NCBI RefSeq assembly: GCF_032854445.1
Contig: NC_088299.1
Coordinates: 16,735,608-16,799,607, forward strand
From: Liolophura sinensis
Taxonomy: Eukaryota > Mollusca > Polyplacophora > Chitonida > Chitonidae
Direction of reading: 5' to 3'
DNA: 64,000 bases
The notes beneath the pieces are model-generated. The model saw nothing but the letters and a program-made list of their open reading frames with translations. It was not told the origin of the DNA and did not search any database. A program made the translations under genes and the position numbers. Positions 22,603 through 35,959 of this stretch are shown here, piece after piece (within the stretch, counting starts at the first letter, position 1; each line of letters begins with the position of its first letter).

Positions 22603-24529
22603 CAAACCGATGGGTATTAAGTTAGTAGGTGTGGATGACTATTCAGTTAATCATCCACGCCCTCTTGGACAAAATGTGACGGGGGCCGAGGTTGAAGACC
22701 TCTAGTCAGCACGATTCTGCACACAGTTGTTTGTGATGGTCATGTCAAATCAGGTGATCCTACAGATAATCATCACAGAAACATAGGCGTGTTAAGCGAT
22801 TACGGTCGATCGAAAGTGTGCTAGTGCCTATTAAACTTCACCGGAAATACACCAGATAGGAACACTAAATCAGTGTAAATCGCGTCACCATTATTATTTG
22901 TTCAGACCTGGTCGCACTATTCGCAGTAGATAAACCGCTGTTTTCAATAGATCCTCTATTCCTGAAATGTTCCATGTACCTAAGTATCCACCAGAACAAT
23001 GCAATGTTGTCAGACCATGAGGTTGGAGCGGAACTCGGCACGAAGCAATAATCAAGTTCTGCGGTACAACTTTGCAAACTGAATATAACAAAGCTTGCTG
23101 ATTTTTGTTGGAAATGTTTCGTGAAAAGGGATTTTTGTCTTAACTGTACCCTTCACCCAACTTAGAGACTGCAGATTTCTGGGTGAACGTCAGTGGGCTT
23201 ACTGTGATGATATTATATTACATTACCAGTCTGATGTTACTTTGGCGATGGGAGAGCTGTCAATACCTGTAGGAAGAAAAGAAAGGAACTGCCTTTTTAT
23301 TCACCCCAACCTTTATCGGCATCTGAACCTTCTAAGATAATATTTAATAAAGTTGTGGAACGTTTATCAACATAATAAATTCGAAAAGCAGGCCGAGCCA
23401 TTCATTTAATAACACCATTTAGCAACGATAGCAAAAATAATGAAAGCAAAGCCCTAACTATATCACGTGTAAAATCATTCTGCCATTCCGACATGACAAA
23501 ACAAATCCATCTGTGATCTGATATTCACATCAGCCACATTCTAAAAATTAGATTGTTCTTAGTGCCAAAAATCAATTCAGAGAATGATTAGAAGAAGAAT
23601 CCACATTTAGCAATCAGAACAAAGGCCATCTACGCTTCCAAGTCTTTCTAAATGATTCTTGATACCTGTCTAGATTATAGGTTACAGTCGGATGCTTGTC
23701 CATGCTTGATGTCTTTTCACTTCGTACTTTCTTTATTCCAGTTGCCATGAAACCAAAGTATTGTCGAGCTATTATCTGAAGGATTCCTGACAATAGATGG
23801 ACATGAAAAAACGGCAGCGAAATTAATAATACGGGAATAATAAGTACGCCAAGGTTGAATGACAATCGGGATGGTATTCCATTGCGATCACAACCATAAC
23901 AGTATTACTAATCCAGAACCATGTAGTCATCCAGGGATAGCTCAAAGTAGAGCTGACACCATAATGAGTGTTAATTGCTAAATCCTAATGCTTGTCGAAC
24001 TTTAGGACAGGCATTCTGGTCATGGTACAGTAACAAGTGGATAGATCCAGATTGCAGAGAGATCATCCTAACTCTTTCACCTGAGATATAGATGTACACA
24101 GATGAACAGAAGAGTTTAATATACGGGAAGAGTGAATATATCAAGGATATGAAATAACACGGGAATAATAAGCTGGCCATCGTAAGATGACAATACGGAC
24201 AGACTAAGCTGAGAAGATAATACGAAAGGTAGTCGGGCAAATATATGAGATATTACGGAAGGTAGTTAATGACGAAGGCTATGGGGTAATGCGAGAAAAG
24301 AGAGTAGACAACAAACATCGTTATCGTTATTTGTGCAACTACATCACAGTTTGCTAGTACTACTTTATAATACGGAAGTACAAGTTTAGTTATAACGTCC
24401 AGAAGTTATACTCACCAGACTGTAAATAGTCCCAAATGTCCCCAGTAAACTAACTATTCTATTTTTTCACGTGACGTAACCTCAATTTGCTGTGTTGTGA
24501 ACGTTTCAGGGTGTTGCCAGTAGATGAAG

Positions 24530-24649
24530 CCGGATATATTGGTACATGCCGTTATCGGGAATCAGTGAAAGCCAAACAAGGAAATTATACCGGAGATATT
24601 AGTACACGACATTATCAGAGACCACTGGAAGGTAAACAAGGAAATTACA
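24530..24649. repeat. 60-bp tandem duplication inside U3
   Basis: Two units of 60 bases beginning CCGGATATATTGGTAC and CCGGAGATATTAGTAC, each ending CAAACAAGGAAATTA. U1 has one unit at about 16024-16083, so the duplication is private to U3. Confidence 0.9.
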
Positions 24650-24869
24650 GGATAAAAAGAGAGCTTAGGGACAAGAATATTAGATGGCAACAGACATACT
24701 GGCTTGCAAATGTAGAGCGCCAATGGTGACTTGGTCAAGGGAACTAGTCTAATGTTTCGTGCAATGTCAGGTGACAGGCAAATCTCAGGTAAACAGGTGA
24801 GACTGACAGCTTGTTTGCTTCCTGAACATTGGGCTAAAATGATGTCCCTCAAGGTTTTGCTTATGTGAT

Positions 24870-25560
24870 ACCCCAAAAATCGATCCCAAAGAAGATAAGG
24901 AAGAGAACATCTTCCCATTCCTACTTGTCGCAAAACAAAACTTGTCACTGATCTCTGAAAGGAACACACGACATCAGTGTTCTGGTACACGTAGGTACTA
25001 AACACGGCCCATTACTCAAACAACGTCTGATTTGGATACAAAGGCAGATTTTGTCCATAACTGAAATTTTCTGTGTTACAAGATTTTTTTCTCAGGGGAT
25101 TCGTGAAAGCTCCTTTAGAAAGAATGATGTCGAAAAGGTTGTCCGAATTCAATCAAGAATCTGTCCCAAGTATTCATCACCGAATACTTGCCAAGAGTTA
25201 CGATCGTTATTTGCACTATATCTTTACATTCTGCCTTTGGCTAAAACAAGTCATTTGGCTCGATTAATTCCTAGGAGTCTGAAATTTCCCTTGACAAGCT
25301 TCAGGGTAAGCTGCTAGACTGAAGGTTGAGGACAAGCAGTCATGACTGCAGTATCTGTAGAAAACTGATGAGCAGTTCTAAGTGCTATAGCCCTGGGTTT
25401 CTAAGAGAAATAAAAAAATACAGCAGGGTTATGTAATATGACCCTGTTTGTGTCATCTGATAGAATAAACTTATTCTTCAATTACAGAGACAAGCTAGAA
25501 AACAAATTTTATTAGACATTTGGGAAAAGATGAAATGGACATATTTTAGCCGTAAAAGAT
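24870..25560. other. Unassigned sequence
   Basis: Contains an 88-codon plus-strand open frame at 25051-25317 with no recognisable domain, overlapped by another. I do not call it a gene. Confidence 0.4.
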
Positions 25561-25565
25561 AATGG

Positions 25566-25962
25566 AGTTCAGTCTAAGACGGTCATTATATGGTTTATTA
25601 ATGAAATAACGTGAAACATTTGCTAAAATTTACATTCAGTCCAAGACAGTCATTATATGGCTTATTAATGAAATAACGTGAAACATTTGCTAAAATTTAC
25701 ATTCAGTTCAAGATAGTCATTATATGGCTTATTAACGAAATAACGTGAAACATTTGCTAAAATTTACATATAGTCCAAGACAGTCATTATATGGCTTATT
25801 AACGAAATAACGTGAAACATTTGCTAAAATTTACATTCAGTCCAAGACAGTTATTATATGGCTTATTAACGAAATAACGTGAAACATTTGCTAAAATTTA
25901 CATATAGTCCAAGACAGTCATTATATGGCTTATTAACGAAATAACGTGAAACATTTGCTAAA
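25566..25962. repeat. 67-bp minisatellite, six copies
   Basis: The unit contains AGTCCAAGACAGTCATTATA, GGCTTATTAACGAAATAACG and GAAACATTTGCTAAAATTTA. Copies are almost identical. The last one ends four bases before the target-site duplication of the next SINE. Confidence 0.96.
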
Positions 25963-25979
25963 GATGATATACTGCATTA

Positions 25980-26233
25980 TTTATTCATTTATTTATTTGA
26001 TCGGTGTTTTACGCCGTACTCAAGAATATTTCACTTCTACGACGGCGGCCAGCGTTATGGGGGGTGGAAACCGGGCAGAGTCCGGGGGAAACCCACGACC
26101 ATTCGCAGGTTGCTGCGAGACCTTCACACGTACGGAGAGGAAGCCAGCATGAGCTGGACTTGAACTGACAGCGACCGCATTGGTGAGAGGCTCCTGGCGC
26201 TAACGCGCTAACCAACTGAGCCACAGAGGCCCC
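25980..26233 (-). mobile_element. SINE family A, near full length
   Basis: Minus-strand copy with tail TTTATTCATTTATTTATTTG, core GGAAACCGGGCAGAGTCCGG and head end GAGCCACAGAGGCC. A perfect 14-base duplication GATATACTGCATTA flanks it (25966-25979, 26234-26247). About 15 bases of the head are deleted before GCTAACGCGCTAACC. Confidence 0.96.
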
Positions 26234-26546
26234 GATATACTGCATTAAGAGAACGAATTATTTACATTCCTGTATGTAGCTAATAGGGGCTACTCACAAG
26301 TGAGTGAGAACAATCTGTTCATGAGGAGACATAAAGTCAGTCAGCCAAGTTCCGAGATCTGTTACCATACTCAGCCATATTCAGTTTAACAAAGATTTCA
26401 GTTTGCGGATTTGTTTGTTTCTTTAACACACTCTTAAAATAGCTTTCTCGAATTAAAAACCTTTTACAGAATATCCAGCGCGCAATATGTGTATGATAAT
26501 ATTATCAGAATTTTTCATGAAGGATTGAACTTTTATCAGTTATAGG

Positions 26547-26800
26547 GGGCCTCCGTGACCGAGTGGTTATCGTGCTGGTGCAGCCCAGGAGAATGTCAAC
26601 AACGCAATTGCTATGAGTTTAGGATCAGCTCAAGCGGGCTTATTCTCTGGCCGCACGTGGGAAGGCCTACCAACAATCTGCGAATGGTGACGGTTTTCCC
26701 CCGGGTTATGCTCAGTCTTCTGTCACCATAACGTTTGCCGTCATCATCTAAGTGAAATACCTCACGACTTGAGTACGACGTAAAATCCCAATCAAATTAA
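26547..26800 (+). mobile_element. SINE family A, old copy shared with U2
   Basis: Degraded plus-strand copy: GGGGGCCTCCGTGACCGAGT, GTCAACAACGCAATTGC, ACCAACAATCTGCGAATGGT, then GTGAAATACCTC...TTGAGTACGACG. It shares insertion point and private substitutions with the copy at 17584. Part of the head is deleted. Confidence 0.88.
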
Positions 26801-29787
26801 TATATGACCAACTTTAGCAGATATGATATTTCAAATGCATCTTTGTGGCTTTGTTTAATTTTCTGGCTAACCACAATGTATGTGGGTAATAAATTGTGAT
26901 ACATACATGGGGAAGAGTGTTACCGTTCACACTCATTGTGTGGGCAAAACCAAGACGAGGCCCAAGAAAATCGCCCCATTTCACCTGTAAGAGGTAAATT
27001 TTGTTGAGATAACCAGAAGTAGCAACGGGTTTCGAACTCACGACCATTCATGTAGGTTGTTGTTTTAACCGGGCCAAAGAATCAACGAGAGTAAAAATTC
27101 CTGTATGTTGAACAACGTTATTGTTTATAACTGTATATTCATGGGAGACTACTTAAAGTCACAATACGTATGATCATGAGTATTGAAAGTAATGTTTGCT
27201 CACTTAGAATGAAATTGCTGTTTCACCATTCAACGATACGGCATTTTCGTGAACAGATGGTTTTAGGCATTTGTGTGTACTCTGAAGTAGTTGGGGGTAA
27301 AATACATTGTGTTGGTGACGTAAGTTCTGAAAGTCATCCTTTACAACCCTCTTCCATACCTCGTGTGCCAGTGACACTATGACATTGCAGTGTCAAAAGG
27401 CCATGAAGTCTTGACGCAAAGAAAACCTGGCTTTGATAAAAGTTTTGTGTTGGTGAAGTAACTGTCAGTCTGTATATGGACATATACTAATAGAGATTTT
27501 ATTTAAAGAATGAAATGGGTAGAGGAGGAGAAGGAGTGGAACTTTGATTTGACTTTACACACTAGTATGGAATCCAGGCAAGGAGTCCACGGATGATTGT
27601 CCTCACAGAAGACTGCTCCACAGGTACTCTGAAACACTCAGGTCTATCAACCCATCGTGCTGAGAGCCGTTGGAAGGAGAGTTGTAGGTCAATGACTGGT
27701 TAAGTGGACATCAGAGGCCTCGGAGCTCCATCGAATTTAGATACATATGTATATAGCGGTCGTCATTTAAAATGGGTGTTGCATTTACTGCAGACTGATT
27801 ATTATGATCTGAATATTAAGTTATTCACCCGCAGCCTCTTGGCGCGCTCAGTGTGAACGTGCCGGTGGCTTTTAGTGTTAGCCCTGTAAACAGCCTTCAT
27901 CACATAAAAACTCGATTCTACACACAGTTGTATATGACGTTCATCTAGCGCCAGATGATCCCAGTGTCAGCGGGCAAACAAACGCAGGCTTGTCCAGGAA
28001 TTGTGGTCCACAGAAGGCATGCTAACGCTTATCGAAAGAAACACCAGATGCATAAAACCTAGTCACTATTAACTGTTTGGCAGAACTGCACTGTACGAAC
28101 CCCCTGTTTACAAAATTTCTCTCTCCCTGAGATGTTTTATACATACAATTAAGTATTTCACCACTTTCCCAAGATATTTAGATGTAACCCCCGGGAGGGA
28201 GCAATCGATGAATCTGTCTGAAGTATATGTAGCAAAGAACGATTTTTGGACGGACATTCTGATCACAGTGTGGTCACACGTGGTTGTATCCAGGTTGGAT
28301 GGAGATCATCCTAACTAAGACAGTCATGCCAGTGTTGAAGGTATAGGCTGTGTTGTCCGGAGATATTTTCAGGGTTTATAATTACTGTGTCGGACACACG
28401 TCTAGTCCAAAGAAATGAAAAGTTTGGATTGGCAGATCCATACACAAACGCATTTTACCCAAATATGTGATCACGATTTTACTGCATCTTTCCCGTGTAT
28501 TCCACAATTAGCCTCAGTTGGAGAAAGAATATTCAATATTATTTTAGCTCATAGGGTAATTCTCTGTAATCACGCTATACTACAAGCTTCGGTTCAGAGC
28601 CGACGACCCATATAGACATTAGTCTCATCCGGATCGGAGCCAACAATGGCGATAGTTCATAAGCTTACTGGAACACGTCTTGATGATATATTTTTGAGTA
28701 TTAGTGAGCAATAGGTTTAGTCGTATTAGGGTTGGACACTAGAGTCTCTCACTGTAAGTTAATCCTTAGCTACTGCAGAAAAAAGATTTGATTCTAGCTC
28801 TAGTTAGAGCGGATGTGACTTAAAATTAAGCGAGGATGTGTCAGGTGCTTTAATTTGTTGTCGTCTGATGTTTGCCGAGTGTCAGGTATTGTGTAAGGAG
28901 GTCTAGGCTAAATATAAATATATCTACAAAAACAAAATTAACGAAAATGATTTTGGCAATCACCACGTGGAACATTTGGAACAAGCAGTAGTTTGGTAGG
29001 CGTGATGAAATAGGATGCAAAAAAGAAAGCTGAAATAATGCTGTAATTGCCTTGATACAGTTAATAACTTTTCCCTGAAATTAAATGAGAAGAACAAGAG
29101 AATCTCTGAAAAAAAAATGTTATTGGACATTTCTGTAAAGGTGGAAAAGAGATTATTTGGCCATAAATGATACGTGGGCAACGAAAAGGACGACGGTGGT
29201 ACACTACAAGGAAAAAAGGGCTTCATGCAAATAAAAAAGAGCTGTTAAAGAATATCCAGATTGTGATATGTACATTTTCGACTGTATCGGCCATATACCG
29301 GTGTCAGGTGTCTTGTGTTAAACCAGTCACAGTACAGAATTCAGACCGTGGCCGGTTATCATGACCGGAAGACATTGAAAACTCATGTAGCGTAAAAACG
29401 ACAATGATTGGTATCTCGAATATCCCTGTCAGGTCGTAAAGTATGTGTGTGCTGTCTTCATGTATACAAAAATGCAACTCTTCTCAAAATGACATTCTTT
29501 GAATGGTTCCATAGTTCAACGCCCCTCTTGAGTTCCGATTCTCTCATGACGTCTTCCTTTACTGCAGACTCCCTCAGCTTTTTATAAACTTCACCATCAT
29601 TCGGGCAAAGGTTTTTTATTGCCCCCAATGTTCTGGTGTTTTTGACAAGAATTTTTAACCGTTTCTTTCTTTTTTTTTTCATCGGAAACAGAGGAAGGTT
29701 TTCACGAAGGATTTGTTCTTATCAATTTAAATTTACCTTTATAAACCCTTTTGAAAGGTGTACACTTCATAACTGTAACAGATTTCG

Positions 29788-29928
29788 GCCTACCAGCAAC
29801 ATGTGTATTGTCGTGGGATTCACCAGGGCTCTACCCAATTTCCTCCCAATATAATGCTGTCCTCTGTGGTACAGGTGAAATATTCTTAAGTATTGCGTAA
29901 AACACCAATCAAATAAATAAATACCCCA
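29788..29928 (+). mobile_element. SINE family A, old 3' fragment shared with U3
   Basis: It contains CCTACCAGCAACATGTGTAT, CCAATTTCCTCCCAATATAATGC-like sequence and GTGAAATATTCTTAAGTATTG, with an AAATAAATAA tail. It is equivalent to the fragment at 22467. Confidence 0.85.
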
Positions 29929-31330
29929 AAATGATAGGTACTATGTTAGTGTAGGTGTGCTAAATATTCAGTTAATCATCCACGGTCTCTTGGACAAAAT
30001 GTGACGGGGGGGCCCTGTTTTCTCTAGTCTGCCTTAATCAGCTAAAACTTGTATGTGACGCTCAAGTCAAATCAAATGATCCAAATCAGATGGTCCTACA
30101 GCCAATTATCAGAGAAAGGGAGGCGTGTTCTGGGTCAATCTAAAGTGTGCTAGTGCCTATTAAACTTCACCGGAAATACACCAGTTAGGAACACTAAATC
30201 AGTGATGATCAAGTCGTGTCACCATTATTATTTGTACAGGCCTGATCGCACTATTTGCACCAGATGAACCGCTGTTTGTACAGATAGGTTTATAGACAGA
30301 CGTACAGACGTGAGTATTTGAGTGAATTTATGTGTAGCTTGTAACCGAATTCCTTATTCTCGATCAGTGGTGTTTTGCTGATTTCGTGTTTTCATGAGTC
30401 ATCGGTGTTGCCTATTCGTTTCTCTCATCCCGTTAATAACATTGACCGGCCAGAGGATTGCAGTGGAGCTCGTCAGGGAACTATAATCAGATTCTGTGGC
30501 ATACCATTGCAAACGGATATAACTATGCTTGCTCTTTTTTGTTGGAAACGTTTTGTTAAAAGGAATCTTGCCTTAACTCTACCCTCCACCTCCACACAGA
30601 GACTCAATGTCCGCAGATGTCTGGGTGAATGGTACTGAGCTTAGTCTGATGTTATTACATTATAATACCTGACTGATGTTGCGCGGGCGGGGTGATTTAT
30701 CAGTACCTGTGGGAAGGACGGAAGGGAATTCTGCCTTTGTTCACCCCAAAGTTTCTCGGCGTCTGAACCAAGGATGCTGCATGGTTATAACATAATATTT
30801 TATAAAATTCTCGTACACTTATCAGCATAACAAATTCCCAAAACAGGTCACTTCCTAGCTTGAAAACACCATTTTGCAACGCGAGCAAAATAGTTTTTAA
30901 AAAAACCCTAACTATATCATGTGTAAAATTATTCTGCAATTCCGACATGACAAAACGAAGCCATTTCTGATCTGATATTCCCATCGGCAACATTCTAAAA
31001 GTTTGGTGCTGAAAATCCGTTAGGAAAATGATTATCCACATTCATCAATCAGCACAAAGTTTATCTGAGATTCCAAGTATTTCTAAATGAATCTCTAGAT
31101 TCTAGGTTACGGTCGGATGCTTGTCCATGCTAAACATCTATTCATTTTGTACTTTGTTTATTTCAAGCATTCCATTCTGGCAATCGCCATGAAAGCACGT
31201 AATTGACGAAATATTACCTGAAGCAATCCTGACCATACAAGTACATGAAAAATTGGCAGGTACCGGTAATTAATAATACCGAAATAATAAGTACACTAAT
31301 TTTATTAACAATCCGGAAAAATGGTAGACC

Positions 31331-31648
31331 AAGGAGACAAGATGTTAAGAGAGGTGGGATACAGCTACGAGATGATATGAGAAGAGGTGGGACACGATAC
31401 GAGATGATATGAGAAGAGGTGGGACACAGATACGAGATGATATGAGAAGAGGTGTGACACGATACGAGATGATATGAGAAGAGGTGGGACACAGATACGA
31501 GATGATATGAGAAGAGGTGGGACACAGATACGAGATGATATGAGAAGAGGTGGGACACAGATACGAGATGATATGAGAAGAGGTGGGACACAGATACGAG
31601 ATGATATGACAAGAGGTGGGACACAGATACGAGATGATATGAGAAGAA
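31331..31648. repeat. 33-bp minisatellite, nine to ten copies
   Basis: The unit GATGATATGAGAAGAGGTGGGACACAGATACGA is repeated with occasional loss of AGA in ACACGATACG. It lies exactly at the junction of U4 and U5. The 3n period produces open frames on both strands that I do not regard as coding. Confidence 0.96.
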
Positions 31649-31659
31649 TAGTATCCTTA

Positions 31660-34120
31660 AGAGACATAAAAGTTATATCAGCGTTTCGAGATCACCACCA
31701 AAAAAAGAATGAGCTACAAAAACACATACCGGTACAACACATTCAAGCCTTAGAACTGACAAACTGTGACATTACCTTGCTGACTTCCATGGAACTTCAA
31801 CACCACAACGAAAAAGGCTTTATATACCAGCGTGACTTGAGCAGGCCAATCACAGCATGGGAACAAAAGTTTTTTCTTAGAAAAGTAATATACTTTAAGA
31901 TGACAATGGCTGGAGTCGTTGAGAAAGTGATATCCGTAGGACAGTTGATAGAGTACATGATCCTTGTCTTCTTTGTTCATGACCGTATACAACAATCCAA
32001 ATCTGCTCAACTCCGTGACTATTGTCAGTCTTTGAAAGGTTCTATCATAAAGGCGGATGTCCAGCAGTTGGTTTCAGATCCTCGCATTACGTCATGTTTT
32101 TCTGTTCTGATTTCTTTAGACCTCCTAGAGACACGCTTTTCTGTCTCGATCCTTCAGAGGTTCTGATGGCCTTGGGTGTTTTATAATTATTGATAGAACA
32201 GAAATAACTTTTCCTGCGGTTTTTTTTTTAAGAATTCTTGGTCTTCATCAGTTATTGATGCATGCCAAGCAGGCAAGAATGACATTTAAAAGTGAGCATG
32301 GCTTTGTTTAATTTTCTAATGAAGGACAGTGCATGTGGGAAATACTAATGGGAAATACATTTAGATAAGTGTTTTCATAATCACCCAACACCCCGATCAT
32401 GATGTATTATACCACGATTCTGCTTTTTACGTGTGCAGAAATGTTTTTCGGAGGAAAAGGAAAGAACCGTATTGATGACAACTAGTTTGATGAACATGTT
32501 ACAATGCATTTGTTTTTGATGAATGCTTTACCCTGTGTACTCTAAGTACTTTCCCGTTCACTATGTTAGTCTGATTTAGTCTGATTGTATCCAATTGGAT
32601 ACAAGCCTTCTAACCTGCATATAAATCTGTTAGATTAGTAGCTACACCAGTCATCTTCGCACAGACAGGCTCAACCCTTTGGCTATGGCATTATGTACAC
32701 CCTGATGTCTGCATTTTATGGTGTTTATGGTTGGTTACTAGCCAAAATTTAAATTAATTCTTTGGGATCGGTCCGACCATGTTATTTCTGCCCAGTTCAA
32801 CCAAATTATTTGAGGTCAGTCCGGCCAAAAATATTTTGGCCAAAATTAAACATGGTTGATTCGACCAAAACATTCTTTGTCCCGAAAGCGACCAAGAATA
32901 TTTTTTTCGCTCACGCCTGTAAAAAATTTGTGTGTTCTCATAAGTAAGTGAGGGTAAAATACATTGTGTTGGCCAATTATACATCCCTGCTCCATACTTT
33001 TGTGACATGTGAACAAGAGTTTGTCAAAAGGTCAAAGAATCCTGACGAAACAAAACCTGGTTTTGATTTTTGAGTTGATGAAATCCTTACCTGCAACCTT
33101 GGAATGGGCATATAAAAATAGAGATTTATTTATGAAAGATAGGGGTAGAGGTAGGGAATGAGTGCCAGGGGCTGGGTGCGAGTCTGAATTTCTCTGGTTC
33201 CAAGCCATGCACTTGTTAACTTGTGACGAGTTAAACAGGAGCATATATGCCATGCCTGTCCATAGATGATTGTCCTCACACCAGACAGCTCTCGTCTGCA
33301 GACTGCTCTATAGGTACTTTAAAGCATCCTAAACTATCACATCAACGGTGCTGAGAGTCGTTATAGAGTAGTCTTCACGTCGCTGGGTTAAGTGGACATC
33401 AGGGGCCCCCAGAGCTTCAGCAGGTTTAGATACATCTGTATGCAGAGGGCCTTGTTAAAAGCACTTGTATCATGTACTCCAGATTAGTAATTATGTGCAG
33501 GCTGGCTGGAATATTAAGTTATTCACCCACGGCCTCTTAGGCAAAGTGTGAACGTGCCCGGGGAATCTAACTTAAGCCCTCTGATCTCTGCCTTTATCAG
33601 CTAAAAACTCTATCCTCCGCACAGTGGTGTGTGACAACCATCTAACACCAGATGATCACAGTGACAATGGTCACACGAACACAGGCTTGTCCAGGAAATG
33701 TGGTCAATAAAAGGCATAATATAGGTAATGACGCTCCGCCGGAAACGAGCTGATTAAGGATATTAGAGGTTTAAAAGTTTGTCACCAATAACTATTTGCT
33801 GAATAATACCGTATGAGCCCTTGTTTACAAAATTTCACTATCCATGAGATATTTTATACATATAACTAAGTATTTCGCCACTTCCCCAAGATGTTGAGAA
33901 GTCCCCGGGAGGGAGGAATCGATGAAGCTCTCTGAAGAACATGTGGAAAAGAGGGATTTTAGGACACACATTCTGAGTACAGTGCGGTCACACGTGAATA
34001 TATCCAGATTCGATGGAAATCACCCTAACTATAACAATCAAGTAATCGTGGGAAGTGTAGGCTGTGTATCGGGGATATCTCTAGGATTCACAATCATTGT
34101 ATCAGAGGCAGGAGACTTAA
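31660..34120 (+). repeat. Composite segmental unit, copy U5
   Basis: The first part (31700-32170) matches U2 16970-17480, including TTGTCAGTCTTTGAAAG and CTGATTTCTTTAG. 32285-33790 matches U2 and U4. 33815-34115 matches U4 28100-28400. The old SINE of U2/U4 is absent: CTTCATCAGTTAT at about 32248 runs directly into unit sequence. Confidence 0.85.
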
Positions 34121-34796
34121 AGGCTTCTAACCACTGAATATGAAACTTAAAAGCTTGTAATCATTGATTATGTCGCTCAACAACACAGTGTTCTGTGCTT
34201 AATCAATAATATCTTTATTGCTTGAAAAGTTTTGCGTTCAAAACGACGAAAATTTGTTTCCCACCTAACATCATAAAAGCTAACTGTTTCACAGACAGAA
34301 AACTCATGTACAAAACACAGCTGATAGAGTCCTAGTAAAGTGATGTTTTTTGTATAAATCGATGTTTCCTTCGTTGTCCCGAATTTCTTAGTCTGAGACA
34401 ATTCTTTATTGCTTATAATGAGGTGTTTTGTTCTTAAAACTGAAATACAAGTAACCATTTCAGTTCTTGGGTATGGTGTAAAATATGTAGCCAAAAGTTT
34501 GTCAGAAATAAAAAATCCGAAGAATAGGGACGTTTTGAGTTTTAACTCTCTTGTCGCTAAGGATAAACACAATCGTACTACAACTTGTAACTTGTGAAAA
34601 ATGTTAGGCAACGTTTATCGACATACCGATCACCTGTCTCACCGTGTTCCAGTGGCACAAATGACACGAATTTCCTTGAGGGATTTCAAGGTCTCGATCG
34701 TTTAGCTCCCCACTTTTCTTTATCGTTTGTTTACTCTAAATGACTTTTTGAAACCCTCTTCAGACGCCGAAGTTAAAGTAAATGTGGTCAAGATTA

Positions 34797-35339
34797 GTTG
34801 CCTAACATCTCTGACACATTATACAGTTACCTAACATCTCTGATGGGTTACGTGATACAGTTGCCTAACATCTCTGATGGGTCACATGATACAGTTGCCT
34901 AACATCTCTGACAGGCCACATGATACAGTTGCCTAACATCTCTGACAGGTCACATGATACAGTTGCCTAACATCTCTGACAGGTCACATGATACAGTTGC
35001 CTAACATCTCTGATGGGTCACATGATACAGTTGCCTAACATCTCTGACAGGTCACATGATACAGTTGCCTAACATCTCTGACAGGTCACATGATACAGTT
35101 GCCTAACATCTCTGACAGGTCACATGATACAGTTGCCTAACATCTCTGACAGGTCACATGATACAGTTGCCTAACATCTCTGACAGGTCACATGATACAG
35201 TTGCCTAACATCTCTGACAGGTCACATGATACAGTTGCCTAACATCTCTGATGGGTCACATGATACAGTTGCCTAACATCTCTGACAGGTCACATGATAC
35301 AGTTGCCTAACATCTCTGACAGGTCACATGATACAGTTG
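34797..35339. repeat. 34-bp minisatellite, 16 copies
   Basis: The unit GATACAGTTGCCTAACATCTCTGACAGGTCACAT is repeated, with the ACAGG/ATGGG variant scattered. The first two units are shorter or diverged, and the rest are nearly perfect. Confidence 0.97.
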
Positions 35340-35504
35340 GACTACTTTTCCCTCCAGGGATAACATAAAACTGCTGCATCCAGTCGGGTTATATACATGT
35401 GATCTTCTCAAAAAAAGTAAGATGAGGTCAAGAGTGGGATGTACCAGGGGATCTGGCGTGACAGGAAAGTAATCAACTTTGTACACGATCTGCCTACTGA
35501 TTTC

Positions 35505-35715
35505 ATTCATTCGCCTAGAACATTCCTAGCCTCTTTCCAATATCATCACAAACTGCGCACTGCTTTTCTTTGTATGTTTCCGTCTTAATTTCATACTTCC
35601 CATACTTTCGCAGTTCTTTGATGGGTTGTGTTAAACATTATTGTGATTATTGACCCTAAGCGTGAATTTTGTTTGATCGCTGATATCAGAATGTCTGCTT
35701 TGACGCCTAAAACCA
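35505..35715 (+). repeat. Family C interspersed repeat
   Basis: It contains TCGCCTAGAACATTCCTAGC, TCGCAGTTCTTTGATGGGTT, GATTATTGACCCTAAGCG and GAATGTCTGCTTTGACGCCT in the same order as the 6.5 and 60.9 kb copies. It begins about 165 bases after the 34-bp array. Confidence 0.75.
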
Positions 35716-35959
35716 AACCAAATTATCCGACTGGTTGATTTGGTCTGGTGATGATTTAGCCACGTGTAAACCGAAAAGAGCTAAGAGTACCTTGAACTCT
35801 CACCCGAGGGAGATGCTACAGGTCCTCTGAAGTACCGGTAACCCTTGCTATCAAATTAGTAGTGGCGACAGCGGCTGGAGACATTAACACAGAAGTATGT
35901 GATGGCATAGGCGCAATAGATGATTCCAGTGCTAGTAGTTAAGTGAGTCTCTCTGGGTT

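Larger units (their letters stand above)
20900..24870 (+). repeat. Composite segmental unit, copy U3
   Basis: 20917-21060 matches 28582-28720. 21200-21840 matches 29165-29665, including CATGCAAATAAAAAAGAGCT and TGTGATATGTACATTTTCGA, nearly identical. 22390-23870 matches 29720-31300. The end (24150-24860) matches U1. U3 carries about 530 bases (21860-22390) with the CCTCACACCAAACAGCTCTC block that U4 lacks at the equivalent point. Confidence 0.88.
26520..31330 (+). repeat. Composite segmental unit, copy U4
   Basis: The most complete unit and the best reference. It contains, in order, the old SINE (26547), the TGTATGTGGGTAATA block, the block with TCCTGACG-type and CAGACAGCTC-type markers (27299-28060), the TTTACAAAATTTCTCTCTCC block (28100-28400), TAGACATTAGTCTCATCCGG (28610), the CATGCAAATAAAAAAGAGCT block (29226) and the 29720-31300 block shared with U3. 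Confidence 0.88.

Noticed and set aside
31214-32166. 230-codon plus-strand frame and opposite minus-strand frames
   Set aside because: The first part is the 33-bp array. The remainder runs into U5 sequence that has stops and indels in the paralogous copy U2, so no conserved frame exists.
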